Made by a program: the position numbers and the translations under genes. A DNA stretch of 64,000 bases from Amoebophrya sp. A120 (Eukaryota > Sar > Dinophyceae > Syndiniales > Amoebophryaceae), in NCBI GenBank assembly GCA_905178155.1, contig CAJINV010000002.1:6242476-6306475 (forward strand), in the 5' to 3' direction. Within the stretch, counting starts at the first letter, position 1. Each line of letters opens with the position of its first letter. Below the pieces are notes generated by a model. That model did no database searches and was not told where the DNA came from. It saw only the letters and a program-made list of their open reading frames with translations. Positions 42,662 to 55,248 of this stretch are shown piece after piece.

Positions 42662-45600
42662 TTAATAGGAAGAACTAGAAGGTTCTTCATCTTCGCTCTC
42701 CCGTGCCTGCGGCGATGCAGCATCCTCGTCGTCTTCCGGCTCTGCGATAACAAAAGAGAACTGCAGCCTGGACACTCCCTCGCCTTCCGGCAGCGCCGCA
42801 TGCAACTTCGCCGCGTAGTCAAAAAAGCTCTCAAAGGTCCGCAAATCAGCACTCACACCGTCAACCAGCTCGGTCGGCGTAAACCGCCAATACGGCGACA
42901 CCCGAGCGATCACACGGTTTTGGTCCGGAACAGCCTCATCACCATCAGCCCACCACAGAGGTAGGACCGTGGGGTCAGCGCATCCTAAAGGGTGCAAACG
43001 GTTCTTTTCTGTCTTCACGAGGGCCTGCTCGCCCGTCGGAACAGCCCGCCGCCACGGGTTGCGAGGAGTCAACTTGATCTGCAGCCCCTCCTGCTTCCCG
43101 GGCGAAGAACGGCTGGTCGCAGCACTCCCTTTTTTGTAGTAGCCCGGACCCCGGTTGCCATGCTCCTTGAAGACGAATCCCGGGCGGTCTTCGCTGCCCG
43201 CAATCGCGGGTTGAAACTCGCCTGGTTCCTCCGCCTGGTCGTCGCTGGTGCTCGATCCCGCCGCCGCGGCTGTCTGTTCGTCGAAGGAATCTGCGAGCTG
43301 CTGGGCGATGATGGGCTGTGCCAGACTGTGGACGCCGAAAATACACCCGTGCAACTGCTTTCTCAACTGCTTCCAAGGGCTCTCCTCGAAGAAGATAGCC
43401 GGGTAAGTATTGCGAAACCAGTCGATTTTCTTCACAGCGAGCTGCTTCCGCGCCTCAAGCAAAGTTGCGAACCTGAGAGAACAAGTAAGGCAGGCATCAA
43501 CATACTTAAACCACCCGGTTGATCAACACTTCACTGCTGCATGCACAATTCCTATTACAAACGGACGCAATTCATTTATTACTTATACCGCGTCACGCAA
43601 TCCACACTTTCCGGCATGCCGCTGTAGGAGATTCGCGGTGGCAACGCGCCGCACGCCTTCGCCTGCCCTAGCTGCTTCTCGCGAAGGGACAGCAAGTCCA
43701 TTCCGCTCTTGTCGTGGTCGTTCGCCGATATGAACATTCCTACGGCCTGCGGGTGAAAGGCGATCTCGTCATTCAGCAACCACTCGTCGAGCTGCTCGCA
43801 GCGACTCGACGGGATATTTTCGCGCCGTTTGTTTTCCCTCATCATCAAGTTCCGATCCCTCTCCTCGTTGTGGGGTTCGGCGCACACAGTCGACAGGCCG
43901 CCAGTCGGAACCAGGAGGTACCCCGCAATGGCACTTGCACTGTCACGCGTACTGCTTGAGGACAGCGATGGTGCCCCTGCTGCGCCAGGCATTTCCACGC
44001 AAACGTAGGCGCGCCACGGAGATCGCTTCTGCATCTCCTCGCAGCGCAGCTTCGCGACATCTTCGTAACTGGGGGCGCCGCGCTTTTCACACTCCACCGC
44101 CCCGTCGATCTCCGCTTGCGACTCTGCTGCCACGGTCGAGCGCTTCACCGACGACGCAAGCCACTCGTCGTGATCCAGCCGCAGCAGCAATGCTCGCGAA
44201 TCCCCGCATGGCACGCAACGCCAACCAAAAGTGCCACGAATGTGCCCGATTCTGACCAAATCTCCCGTGACTAACTTCTTCAACTCGGTGGTAGGGAACC
44301 CCTTAGTGCTCTTGCGACCCAAGCGGGGAATGCGGCAACGCTTTTCATCCCTCTCAAGGTTAAAATGAAGTGGCTCTAGTTGTGGCAAAAGCCGGTGGTC
44401 TGAGGGTACCCGCCCGCCTTCGCTCGGTTTCGTGTCCACCGCTGCCAGTAGGTGGCGCACGCTTCCGTCGTCCAGCAGCCAGAGCTGCAGAAGCCCGGCG
44501 GTGAGTAGATTCGCAACGACGTAACCGCCGCCACGCTTTTCCAAGTCCCTGCCTCTTGTTACGCTAGGAATCTCCACCCCGGCACCTTGGGAGGTCGTTG
44601 ACTGTGGTGCTGTTGTTGTATCGGCTTTGTCTACTGCTTTCCTTAAGTCGTGCGCAAATCGGTACATGTCGTCGTGGTTTCCTATGTCCCACTGCAAATC
44701 GATCCTGTCGCTCGTGTCCTTTTTAACGGGGAGCGGCAGAACATCCGGAAACCGAAACTTGGCCGCCATGGTTGTTTTAATAATGTCCGAATCTTCAAAC
44801 AATTGCGCCGCACTCCGCGTACTACACGACGAACCAAGGACACCAGGAGCACAGATCAAATTCTCGTAAGCGGCCGCAATCTGCGCTTCCAAAGCTTCGC
44901 GCATGTGGTGCTGCAGTTCGATATCTAGCGTTAACTTTGACCACACGGAAGGCGAGTCCGGCACCGTTTCGTCCTTGCGATACTTCGTGTTGAAATCCTT
45001 TAGATCGCTATTAATCACGATACGCTTGATGCCCTTAATTTTCTTGCTCGTCTTCCGGTACTCCCGGGTGTGGTGGAGAAATTCCTGACACCCGTGCAGG
45101 ATCGCCTGCGGCAGCTCGAAGCAGCGGTCTCCGCCCATAGTACACACCTCCACGGCAAGCCTCGGCAGAGCCGCAGCTGCAGGGATTTTCGCCGAAGCTC
45201 GCAACTGCATCCCGTACGTGCGACGAATCAGTTCCTCCATGGGAGAGATGTCGTCTACTTGGAACCGTCCGCCCAGCTCGTCCATATCGTGAAGCAAGAT
45301 GTCCACAGCGGAAGGCCGCTGCTCAAGTCTTTCCGCATAATGAAACTGGTACAATTGACCAAATTCCTCGCACAGTTTGTAAGAAGAAAGCGCTTCGTCA
45401 CGCGCCCGCGAGAGGCTCACGAAATTTGTCAGCATTTCCATCCTGGCCCTACTGCTCGCCTCGCTTTTGGAAGACGCGCCGGGAGCCACGGAATCGCCCT
45501 CGCCGTACCGCGCGTAGTAGTTTGTAACTTGGAGCTCGTAGTTCAAAACACTTTCGCGACAGGTAGTCACGAAGCCCAAGTCAAACACAAACTGGTTCTC

Positions 45601-46173
45601 GTTTACCCGATGAAACATTGGCGCTGGAGTTGCTTGTTCCACCGCACCAGCTGCACTCGAACCAGCATCGTCTTTCAGCCCCTCCTCGACCCAGATTTTT
45701 CCTGCTGCAACTCCGTCCGGAGACTTGCTTGACTGCCGTTGCGACTCGTTTTCTCTCTTCTGCTTCTTCGCAGGCGGATTTATTTGTGGGCTCCGTTGCG
45801 CACCGCTGTCTCCTTCTAGGAGCGACGCCATCTTTTTGTTCGAGCCTGCATCGGCGGAATCCTCACCCGCCGCACGTTCCCTGAATCCATCGTCGACCAC
45901 TCCAAGCGCCGACTCCTCATACGGAGGCAGTTCCGGTTCGCTCTTGTCCAACAGTTGGTCGAAGGTTTGAAGCTTGTCCTCCTGGAAAAGCGCTTTTAGC
46001 GCGTCGAAGTTTGCACGGGTGACAATCACACCGCCGCCCCCGGCTTTCACGTCCTCCGGGAAATTTCTCCAAATTGTGCTTCGATGAACTCCTTTGCGAT
46101 CGTCTCCTACGTCCTCTGCCACTGAGACCGAGCATTCGCTCCGGGTCGGGAAAGCCGTTAAGTCAGTTAACAT
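42662..46173 (-). CDS. Tandem family paralogue D
   Basis: Two exons, 46173-43589 and 43472-42662, phase 2 (donor GTATAAGT, acceptor CTCAG), give 1131 residues. The ATG at 46173 (MLTDLTAFPTRS) gives an N-terminus of family-like length; the frame is open further upstream but has no homology there. Blocks: VIVTRANFDALK, FDQLLDKSEPELPPY, NQFVFDLGFV, FVSLSRARDEALS, LAVEVCTMGGD, ELQHHMREALEAQI, RGGGYVVANLLTAGLLQLWL, TGDLVRIGHIRGTFGWRCVP, WRAYVCVEMPG, MFISANDHDKSGMDLLSLRE. Exon 2 has KKIDWFRNTYPAIFF, a weakened RPGFVFKEHGNRGPGYYKK and YWRFTPTELVDGVSADLRTF. It has no introners, so it is a good uninterrupted reference for paralogue C. Confidence 0.8.
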
Positions 46174-46813
46174 GTGCGTGGTTCGTTTGTGGTGATATCG
46201 GTATAGGTGTTCGTATAACTCACTGTCACTGGTGGTTCCAACTAAAAACCGGTGGAGATTGCCCAATCACAAACACTTTCGCGGCTTCCGTCGCCGATGG
46301 GATCTTTCCCTTTCCGATCGACGAGACCCAATGACATCCACAAGTGAAATGAGGACATCGGCGAGTATCGCTCCAGGTGACAATTCGACTTTTTCTCTAA
46401 GTAGTCAACATACCCGTTTACGCCCTCAATCACTTTAAGAGAAGGACGAAAGGTCAATTTTCACGAATTTCCGCACACACGCGCTGCCCCCGGTTTTGCA
46501 TTTACGCTTGTCTTCTAGTACTTACTCGACTACAGCATAAAAATCAGTGTATCCGCAGTGGGCGTGTGAAGAAGCAGAACCAAGTCCAAGTAAGAGCGCC
46601 GGCCAGGCCCTTTCAGTAATTTCGAGAAAATGCAAAACGAGCTGTCTTGCGGTACACAGTAGCAAGTGTTGCTTCGACTGCTCGTTGAGCGGACAAGTAG
46701 CAGGGCGGCTCTTTCTCGAACTACAACTAGTATTGTCAACAGATGGACTCCTTTTCTCTAGGCCTGTACGACCTTCGTGCTCAGCTGTCGCAAAGAAAGG
46801 CGGTGTTCATCCG
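46174..46813. other. Intergenic, no gene recognised
   Basis: Spacer between paralogues D and E. Only short frames; nothing assigned. Confidence 0.45.
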
Positions 46814-49800
46814 CTAGTAGTAAAAATCGTTTCTGTAGCGGTCATTGTACTCTTCGTTCTTGCGAAATTGATTCTCCTGAAAATGGTAGTCATAGTCAGC
46901 GTTCTCTCTGTCTGCTATTGCGAGGGAAAAGTGCAACTTGCAGTAGGGCCGCTTCTTTTCGGAGGACGCGCTGTCTGGCTGTTGCAACTGCAGGATGCGG
47001 TTTTCCTGACTAGTGCTTGCGTTTTGGCTGTCTTGGTCACTGAAGCCACTAAATTCTTCCTCCTCCGATTTCGAGTCGTCCAGTTTGGCTTTCTCCAGAC
47101 AGTAGGCGTACTGGAAGAAGTTGTCGTACTGGCGCAAATCCGGATCCACGCCTGAGAGAGGCTCCCAAGGTCCGAATCGCCACAAGTACGATGGCTTTCG
47201 CAGGATGCGCTTCCGAGCCGTGTACGGCAACTCGAAAGCCGGCCCGGCGTCGGCCTGGCCTGCTTTCGCTTGCTGCGTCGAACGCCACAAATTCATTCTC
47301 ACCAACCCCGACACGGTATCCGCGAACGCCGCCAGAGGCTTCTTTTCCGCTGATTTCTTCCCGTCACCTTTCGCTCTGCCCTCTGCAACCGATCCCGTTC
47401 CTCCTTTGAGGGGAGGTCTCTGCGTAGTCACAGTTGCTTTACCAGCAAACCGGTTCCTTACGTCGTCATCCGTCATCGTCAAGGGCGCGCCCTCAACAAA
47501 CGAGTCGCCAAGCTGGCGCACGACAGTCTGCAGCCCTAGGATGTGCAGCCCGTAGTCGCAGCCCTGAAGCAAGGTGCGCAGCAGAGTCCACTGGCTTTCG
47601 CACTCCTTGTAGAAGATGACAGGAAATGTCGCACGAAACCAGTCGATCTTCTTTATCGCCAATTCTTCTCGCCGCTCCAACAATTCGGCAAACCTGCGCG
47701 GCGAAAAATTTTTCATTATTCAACTGTGCTGCATCTTCTATCTCAATAAGGCTATTCACAGAAGTTGAAACACAGCCAGTGCACAGAGCAGCAACAACAC
47801 ACAACTGAAAACATAAGTACCTCAGTGTAGTAGTGATTGATTGAGGGTCTTCAATGACGCTCAGATTCGACAACGCCTCGGTGAGGATGGCCTCTCGCAG
47901 TTTCTTCTCGCGCGACACCATCAAATTCAGACCAGACACCGAAAAGTCTTTCCGCTCAATGAACATGCCAACACTGCTGTGGAAGCCAAACTGCGGAACT
48001 CCAACCCGTCCGGGAGTGAGACTAGATATCTCCCCGTCAGGGGACCAGCGCGACTCGCCGTAGCCGAAGCCGTAGCGCTCCTCCGAGTCGTAGTTCCGGC
48101 GGTAGTCTTGTCGCTCGACGTCCGCGCGCACACGCGTGACGTTTCTCGTCGGAAGAATCGCGTATCCGACGATGCACTGGTCGTAGACGCATCCACCGCT
48201 GCTTGCACCTGGTCCAGACACTCCGTCACTGCTCCCCAACATCCTGACACACACGTAAAGGCGCCAAGGATGCTGCCGTGACACCTCGTCTCGCCGCTTC
48301 CGTGCCTTCATTTCCTCGGAACGTTGGTCCTTGTAGAGACTCAAACCAGCGTCGCACTCCACGCTAATCTTCACCGAAGGAGCTCCAATCACTTTGAGCG
48401 AGCCAGGGGCAAAGCAATCGTCCGTCAGGTGCAGTAAGAGCACTCGATCTTCTTTACCATACGGTAGGCAGCGCCATCCCAGCGCGCCGGCGCAGCAGCC
48501 GACTTGGAAAGCATATGCGACGAAAAGGTCGGCGACAGATGCTTATTTCGTTTCTGTGTCTTTACAACGGTACTACAGACGGCCGATGAAATCGAACGAT
48601 CGTGCAAAAGTTTATGACACACATATTCATATGAGGTGCCTGTGCAAAAAGAGAACTTCGCTTAGGCAAAGAGCAACTAGAAATCTATCAAACTGCGAGA
48701 CCTTGTCGAAATCGGCATTGCCATCGCGAAGAGGTACTCAAAACCTTCATCAGCATAAGAGATCGCCCGTCTTCATCTCTTTCACACTCTTTAGATCTTC
48801 GTCATCGGAAACCATCACATGCTTCGTGGTGAGGTTTATCTTTGATTTTTGCGCGCTTGTTTCCGCCACTTCCAGTTGCTCTTCTGCCGCTTGTTCTTCG
48901 GCTTCGCCATCATCTGCTGCCACAGCTTCTCCAGCACTATTGGCTTGTTCCGCAGTACCGTTCTCCCCTGTGCCGGCTTCGTCAGCACGGGTTGGGGGCT
49001 CTTCGGCCGCAGCCGCAGCCTCATCTTGTTGTACCGCAACGGCTTCCGCATCAGTGGCGGCAGCCGCTTCGACTACGGCGACTATATCGATATCGTCTGG
49101 GTCAATAATCTCGTCGTCTGAGTCGGTTAACAGAGCATTTCTCTGGAGAAGACCCCTGCGGCGCCGGCCCGCCCGCTGGCCCTGCAACTTGGCGCGTGCG
49201 GCTGCTTGCGCTGCCTCTTCCTCCTTCTTCTTCTTTTTCTGCGCGGCCACTTCCTCAGGCGTCGGAATCGTCACGATTCTTGTCATGCGTCGCACATATT
49301 CCTTGTCCAGCAGCCAGAGATGCATCAGCGCGGTCGTCAGCAGACTGCCCACCGCGAACCCGCCCGCCCGCTGCGCAGCGTCTTTCAGGCGCCGTTCTGA
49401 ACGAGACTTTTTTGCCGCTTCCAGCTCGTCACGCACTTTGCTCATATTATCGGCTCCTGCTTCCTTCAGCAGCTGCAGCTCGTCGAGCAACCCGTCACCT
49501 CCAATCAAAGAGGTTTTTTCCTCAAACTGCGTCACATCCCCGACGACATTGTTCACGAAGATGGCGATTAGCTCGTATGGAACGTCCCACAAAAGATCCA
49601 AATCAGGATCGCTGCCTCGCTTCTGGGACGCTTCCGGCACCGGCAAAACGTCGCAAAAGTTGCGCTGTCGTCCAGCTGCAGCTGCGGTCACACCGGATGG
49701 CTGAGACAAACTCGATGACGAGGTGCCTCCCGATGCTGCTGAACTGGTTCCAGTTTTGACGGTCAAACACGACGACCCCACGGCCACGCTGGCAGGATCA

Positions 49801-51116
49801 CCGTACAGGAGCTTCTCGTACAGAGCGGCTAGCTTCTTTTCGACGTCCAATCGTAGCACGCGCTGCAAATCCACGTCCAGCGTCGTTCTGTTTTTGCTTT
49901 TCAAGTCCGGTCGGTTGGGGTAGGAGGTATTGTACTCATGTAGCGGCAGTTTCTTGGGTTCCAGCTTATCCCACGTGTGTGCGAGGGGTCCTTTTGGGAC
50001 GACATTCCGTGCACTCTCGATGAATTTCGCCGACGTCGCCGGAACGGATTGCTCTGTACACATGATTACGTCCCCACCCAGCATGGAAACTTCAACGGTC
50101 AGCACGGGCAAGAAGCGCTGCGACGCTTCCTGGACATGCAGATCGTGAACCCGCGTCAAACGGGCACGAAGACTGTCTGTCGCGTGACCGATGTAGCTAT
50201 TCAAACGGTTGATCACTTCCCCGTAAGCTTTCACCGCCGCAAAGCGCCGCTTGTGCGCCTCGGTCAAGTGGTAGTATGCCTCCCCAGTGAAGTCCATTGC
50301 CTCCAGAACATCCACGCCCGCGTACGCCCGCTCGTTCAGCCGAGACATCTCTTGGAAGTCGACCGTACCCTCCTGTGCGCACGGAAGCAGGGAAGAAGCG
50401 TTCTGCCCTGACGTCTTCTGCTTAGCAACTGCTGCCAGCTGCTTCTGCATGTCCCCGTGCCCCTTTTCGTACTCCAGAACGAATTTTTGCACTCGCTGTA
50501 CAAACTCGCAGTCGAAGACGAACTGGCTGTTCCGGAGCGGGAAAAACTTCGGGGAATGAGCAGGTGCAGCCTGTGCCGCAAGACTTGATTTACAACCTTT
50601 TTCGACATCACATGGCTCTGCTGTAGTCGTCCCAGCAGCTGTAGTTGCGTCTTTCATATCGACGTCAGTGTTGTTGACTTCCGAGGCATCTCCTATCGCG
50701 TTCTTGGGCCGCATTGCCGTCGAAGCTGAAACTGCGATTTTTCTCCGCTTCGCGGCAGCTTCTTCCTCGACGTCGTCACTCTGGCTCGTACGTCTCTCTA
50801 CTGCACTCGAACTGTCCGCGCTGTCTTGTTCCCCGTCGTCGCTTGGATCCGGATCCTCGCCCTCCTTGAAGAAGCCGACTTCGAGTCCGAAGTCCCGCAC
50901 GTCGAAACTTGGTAATGCGGTTTCGGTTTTCCCCAGCAGCTGCTCGAAACTTTCCAACTTGCCTTCCTTTACAAGCTTCGTAAGCTCGTCGAAATTGTCC
51001 TTCGTTATGATCACGCCACCGTCCGTTCCCATGTTCGGCGGCAGGCGGCGCAGAAAACTTTCCTGCGCCGCAGGAATCGCGGCACCGCAACTGCCGACGT
51101 CAACGGCCGCACTCAT
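46814..51116 (-). CDS. Tandem family paralogue E
   Basis: Exons 51116-48758, 48508-47821 and 47693-46814 total exactly 1309 codons. Blocks: FLRRLPPNMGTDGGVIITKD, FEQLLGKTETALPSFD, SQFVFDCEFVQRV, VDFQEMSRLNERAYAG, LTVEVSMLGGDVIM, VDLQRVLRLDVEKKLAALYE, AGGFAVGSLLTTALMHLWLL, MKTGDLF/QVGCCAGALGWRCLP, LYVCVRMLGS, GMFIERKDFSVSGLNLMVSR. Exon 3 has IKKIDWFRATFPVIFY and YLWRFGPWEPLSGVDPDLRQ but lacks the GYVFK...GYYRD motif of A-D. The acidic/Ala-rich linker after the hydrophobic segment is longer than in the others. The gap between exons 1 and 2 (48757-48509) is a worn introner plus one duplication copy. The other intron is the conserved phase-2 one (donor GTACTT). Confidence 0.78.
48514..48757. mobile_element. 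Degenerate introner IE7 in paralogue E
   Basis: 244 bp starting TATGCGACGAAAAGGTC, and at the other end, inverted, TATGCTGATGAAGGTTT. The arms are only loosely similar and the flanking 5-mers (AAGCA, AGAGA) no longer match. Yet removing the element plus five bases restores TGDLFQVG, the family consensus. Read as an old member or different family whose ends have decayed. Confidence 0.6.
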
Positions 51117-52025
51117 GATGACTTTCAGCGTTCTACGAGTTGTACTTGGTGTGGCCTTTGCAACCTTCTGCTTCAGAAAACAACAGCTAGGACCGCTTGC
51201 ACATGCTTGCTTTCTAGGTAGGACGCGACACTTACAACTCATACGGAAATCGAAAAACGCTGCTGGCGCGCGCACGGGCGTCTTCTATTTTCCTCGCAAC
51301 GCAGCCACGAAACTGGCGCCAACAGCAGCCTCAGGATCGGTCATGAAATGAAATGAAATGAAATGAAATGAAATGAAATGAAATGAAATGAACGGAAATG
51401 AAATGAAATGAGGTACTCGCGTTTTATTCCCCTCGAACTTCTTTGAGGCAGAGTTGTATGTAAAGAGGATGAGTCTGAGAAACACAATATGGAAAAAAGT
51501 GAAACGCGTCGGTCGAGACACCGCTGAAGCTGAAGGTCCGTCGACCATGAAAGTAAAACCTAAACAGCTGTTACACCAGCGATATTTGTCCCAAAATTCT
51601 CAGACTCACAATATCTGTTCTTTGCACCCGCTACCACTTTCTGCGATTTTACCAGAAGTGCGAGCGCCCTTTGCGGTACTTGCAACGACTATTTCGCAAC
51701 AAGCGAGTTTCTGTAGTTTAAACGGAACTCGAAAGCGACATCTATCCAGTATCCCAATGGGACCATCTCCATCTCGGTCATATGGATGAGAAACTCTAGT
51801 AAGTGAGAAACAACACAAGCAAAAGCATTGACATCCGCATAATGCCACCACGCTCTGTACACCTTCTCCATGACATCGAAAATCATTCATTCTAAATGAC
51901 GCGCATCATTACTTTATCCTCCTCAGTGCCTGAGTCAATCAATGACACAGGAAAAAAAAACGATGACAGTGTCAGTCTCAGTCAGACTGAGAATCAGTCT
52001 TGTTCAAAAATGAACATAATACAAT
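51117..52025. other. Intergenic, holds a microsatellite
   Basis: Spacer between paralogues E and F. Apart from the GAAAT repeat at 51343-51411, nothing could be assigned. Confidence 0.45.
51343..51411. repeat. (GAAAT)n microsatellite
   Basis: About 13 near-perfect pentanucleotide units, broken once by a GAACG variant, about 230 bp upstream of the paralogue E start. Confidence 0.95.
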
Positions 52026-55000
52026 TCATCCAAATTCGATCTCGTTAAGATCGTCATCGTTGAGGAAATTCGGATACGAGAGGCGACCTCTTTGTAGGGA
52101 AGAAGGATAATCCGGCATACCGCCGAGGCAAAACTCCGCAGCCGGATACTTCGGCACGTCCTTTTCGTCTTCCGCAGCGATGACAAGAGAAAACTGTACG
52201 TGGATTTTCTCCGACCGCTCTGCATCTCTTTCCCGAGCGTCCATACCTTCACAGTGCGAGACGGCCGGCGAACTTTCTCGTTTCTTCTCCTTCATCTTTT
52301 CCACGTACTCCATAACGTTCGTGTAAGTTGTCAAATCGGTCTCCAGGCCGGGAATCAACTCTACTGGACAAAAGCGCCATTTTTGCGAGACGCGGCTGAT
52401 GATGTCCACCGTCCTTGGATTCCACCGTCCTTGGTGCTCGCCCCATGGATTTTTGTCCGAGTCAGCGTCCTCTTCTCGACCATTAGCAGCTCCCGCCGAT
52501 TGTTCCTCCTCATCTTCTTTCCCGGTGGTGGGCCCCACTTCCTCCACTTCGTCCGCCGCCTCGGCCTGGTCCTCGTCAAAGCCCACCTCGCTTTCCTCAC
52601 TATCTGTGCCGGACTCTGTCCCTTCTCCCGTGAGCAAAGTTGGTCGACGGTTGAACATAGGTGAACGCCCGGCTTTTTTGGCTTTTCGGGCAGTGTATCG
52701 AACGTAGCTCTTTTGTAACAAGTCACCGATGGCCTTTTTGGCACATGAAAGTAGTGAGTACTCGCAACCCCGTGTCAGTTGGCGGAGAAGGCCAAAGTCA
52801 CGATTCAGCTCTGGGTACGTGCTGTTTAGCCAGCTGATACTCTTCATCGCAAACGCCTCTCGCTGATCTATCATCTCCGAGAGCCTGTGTTAGAAGATAT
52901 AATTCCATGATTTTTCGCAATCGAAAAGTGCACTCATCATTCCAGGCCAGGACGATTGAAGATAGAAAATATGGATCTTACACAAGAACTGAGAAACATC
53001 GAGAATACCACTTGGTGTGACGACTGCTCATCGCAATGCTGGACTTCTGAACGCCGTCAGTCCACATTACACGACTTTCGCGTAGGGCTAAAAGATCTAA
53101 ACCAGACATCTTCTCAGCAGGATCAATCCACATTCCGAGCGGACTATCGTCCGGGGCAAAGGTGACAACGCCTTTGTGCCCTAAATCGTAGACGTCCATT
53201 CCACCGTCTTCGTCGAAAAAGAAGGACTTGTACTCTTCCAGAGTCAGCTCCGCATCAGGGTGTCGCTGGATTGCTGCTGCAGGAAGGAGAAGGTATCCGA
53301 CGATGGAGTCCCTTCGGGCCTGAGCCACGCCTTTCCTGCCAGTACTGGAAGAACTCGTGCTCGCGCCGAAATTACCATTGTTTGGCAACACCACGCATGC
53401 GTAGATCCGCAATGCTGGATGTTGACTTGGAGGGACGCAGCGGCCACCTTCGACCAGCAAGGATCCGGCCTTCAGGTTCCACGACAAATTCAGCAAAATC
53501 GCCCTATTATTCTCGCCCCAAGGGATCACCCGCCAACCAAAAGCTCCACGGATCCCGCCCACCTCAAAGATGTCTCCAGTACGAAGGGGTGGCAGTTTCC
53601 CGGTTCGCCACTCAGGAGCCTCTGGGTCCAGCGTTTTTATCTTTTCTCCGTGCAGTCGTGCAAGTTGTCGCTCTGACGCGCTCGCACATCGACGATCGAG
53701 GTCCCGCGCATCTTTTTCCTCAATGTCCTCAGTGCGCGCCAGCATGCGCGGAACCCAGGCGCTGCGCAATGTGTCCAGATCGACCAGCCACAGCCGAAGC
53801 AACCCGGAGGTCAGCAAAGCCGCCGCCACTGTGCCACCCCCGCGCTCGCCGATGTCCTGTGCACACGCGTCCTGAGGCAAGCTGCCGTATGATAATTCCT
53901 CTGTTGGACTGAGAAACTCGCTCAACTGGGCGCCCCCTGCCGCCGGAAATTTCACGTCTACGTCGTCCAAAATTCCGGAAAAGAAAGCCCGAATGGCCTC
54001 GCCGGGAATGTCCACGCAGGAGCCGCACCGGTCCCGTTCGCTGTCTATCAAAACAGCAGCGAGCGAAAGGGTATCGCCAAATTTGTCGACAAAATTACCA
54101 CACATCTTGAGGAAAATCGATCGCAGTCTCGCCTCTGTAAAACGTCTGGTCCAATGCTGGAGATGCACGTGCAGGTTGAACGCGACACAATCGTACGGCC
54201 TCTCGCTAAGCTCTTCTCTGGACGATTTTTCCAGCAGAACTTGCGCAAAATCTTCGCCGACCTGATTCTTCAACCTGTTCACGTCCAGACTGGCGCAGAA
54301 GTCTAAGCACGCCCCTTCCTTCAACTGCCAGACACGGTCGCCGTTCATCGTCACTACCTCGGCTTGCACGAAGGGAGCTTGCTGCTTCCTTGCAGGGAAG
54401 GATCGTAGCAGGTATCGCCGGTAGGCATCCTCTACGTGCTTTGTCAAATACTCAACCTCTTGCGCCAACCGCTGGATCGCGCCGGTATATTCAAAAATTC
54501 CTCCCGAATACTTGTGCTGCAATCGGTCACGCCTGAAAAACTGGAGTGTTCTGCTGATGGGCTCTACCATTTCTAGGTTAAAAGACATGGATTCATCTTC
54601 CGTCTCCTGCAGCTCCTTCTCCCATCTGTTGACTTCTTCCCTCAATTCGTGCAACTCGTGAAAACGAACCAAAACATCATCCGCGCAAGTGCAATAAATG
54701 ACCGGACTGAGCAGGTGCTCAAGCGTAGCTCTTTCCGCGGCAGACAATCCGTCGTCGGTATTGGACTCTTTTGATTCAGCCTTCTTGTTGTCGTCTGTGG
54801 TGGTAACCTGCTGCACTTTGTCCTCCTCGTCTCCAGATGTACCTCCGTGCCTCCTGTTCCTAGAAGTAGAGGAAGTTCCTGTTGCTGTGTTCAAAGGCAT
54901 TTGGAGATCATTTTTTCGGCAAATATTGTCTTGTTCTATCTCCATCGCATCTCCTAATTTCAAACCGGTCCCGGTCGCACAAGCCTGCACAGAAAGCTTC

Positions 55001-55248
55001 TTGCTCGAAGAAGCCTTCTCAGAAGACGCACTTGCCACTGCCGGAATTCGCTCGGCCTTCAAGGCGCTCACAAATGTCTTCGCGTTGAACAGCGGTAACT
55101 GCTTCTCGGACATGTCGTACAGCGCTTGAAAATCAAACCCATCCTCCCGTCGCATCAACTGCTGCACGTATGCGAAATTGCTCTCCGTGACGAGCACTGC
55201 TTTCTCTGGAACTTGCCGCAAGGCCTCAGGCATCTCCAACTGCTCCAC
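52026..55248 (-). CDS. Tandem family paralogue F (most divergent)
   Basis: Exons 55248-53009 and 52884-52026, phase 2 (donor GTATTC, acceptor ACACAG), give at least 1032 residues. The 5' end is uncertain: codon 55248 is GTG, the first ATG in frame follows five codons later, and the open frame upstream ends near an AAAACAG acceptor-like site, so a short first exon is likely. Blocks: LRQVPEKAVLVTESNFAYVQ, FQALYDMSEKQLPLFN, VQAEVVTMNGDRVW, VDIPGEAIRAFF, RGGGTVAAALLTSGLLRLWL, TGDIFEVGGIRGAFGWRVIP, LRIYACVVLPNNG, GMWIDPAEKMSGLDLLALRE. Exon 2 keeps a weak WLNSTYPELNRD and QKWRFCPVELIPGLETDL but has lost GYVFK...GYYRD, as in E. Confidence 0.75.

Noticed and set aside
51343-51411. GAAAT repeat as a regulatory array
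   Set aside because: It is a simple near-perfect pentanucleotide microsatellite with no sign of spaced binding sites.
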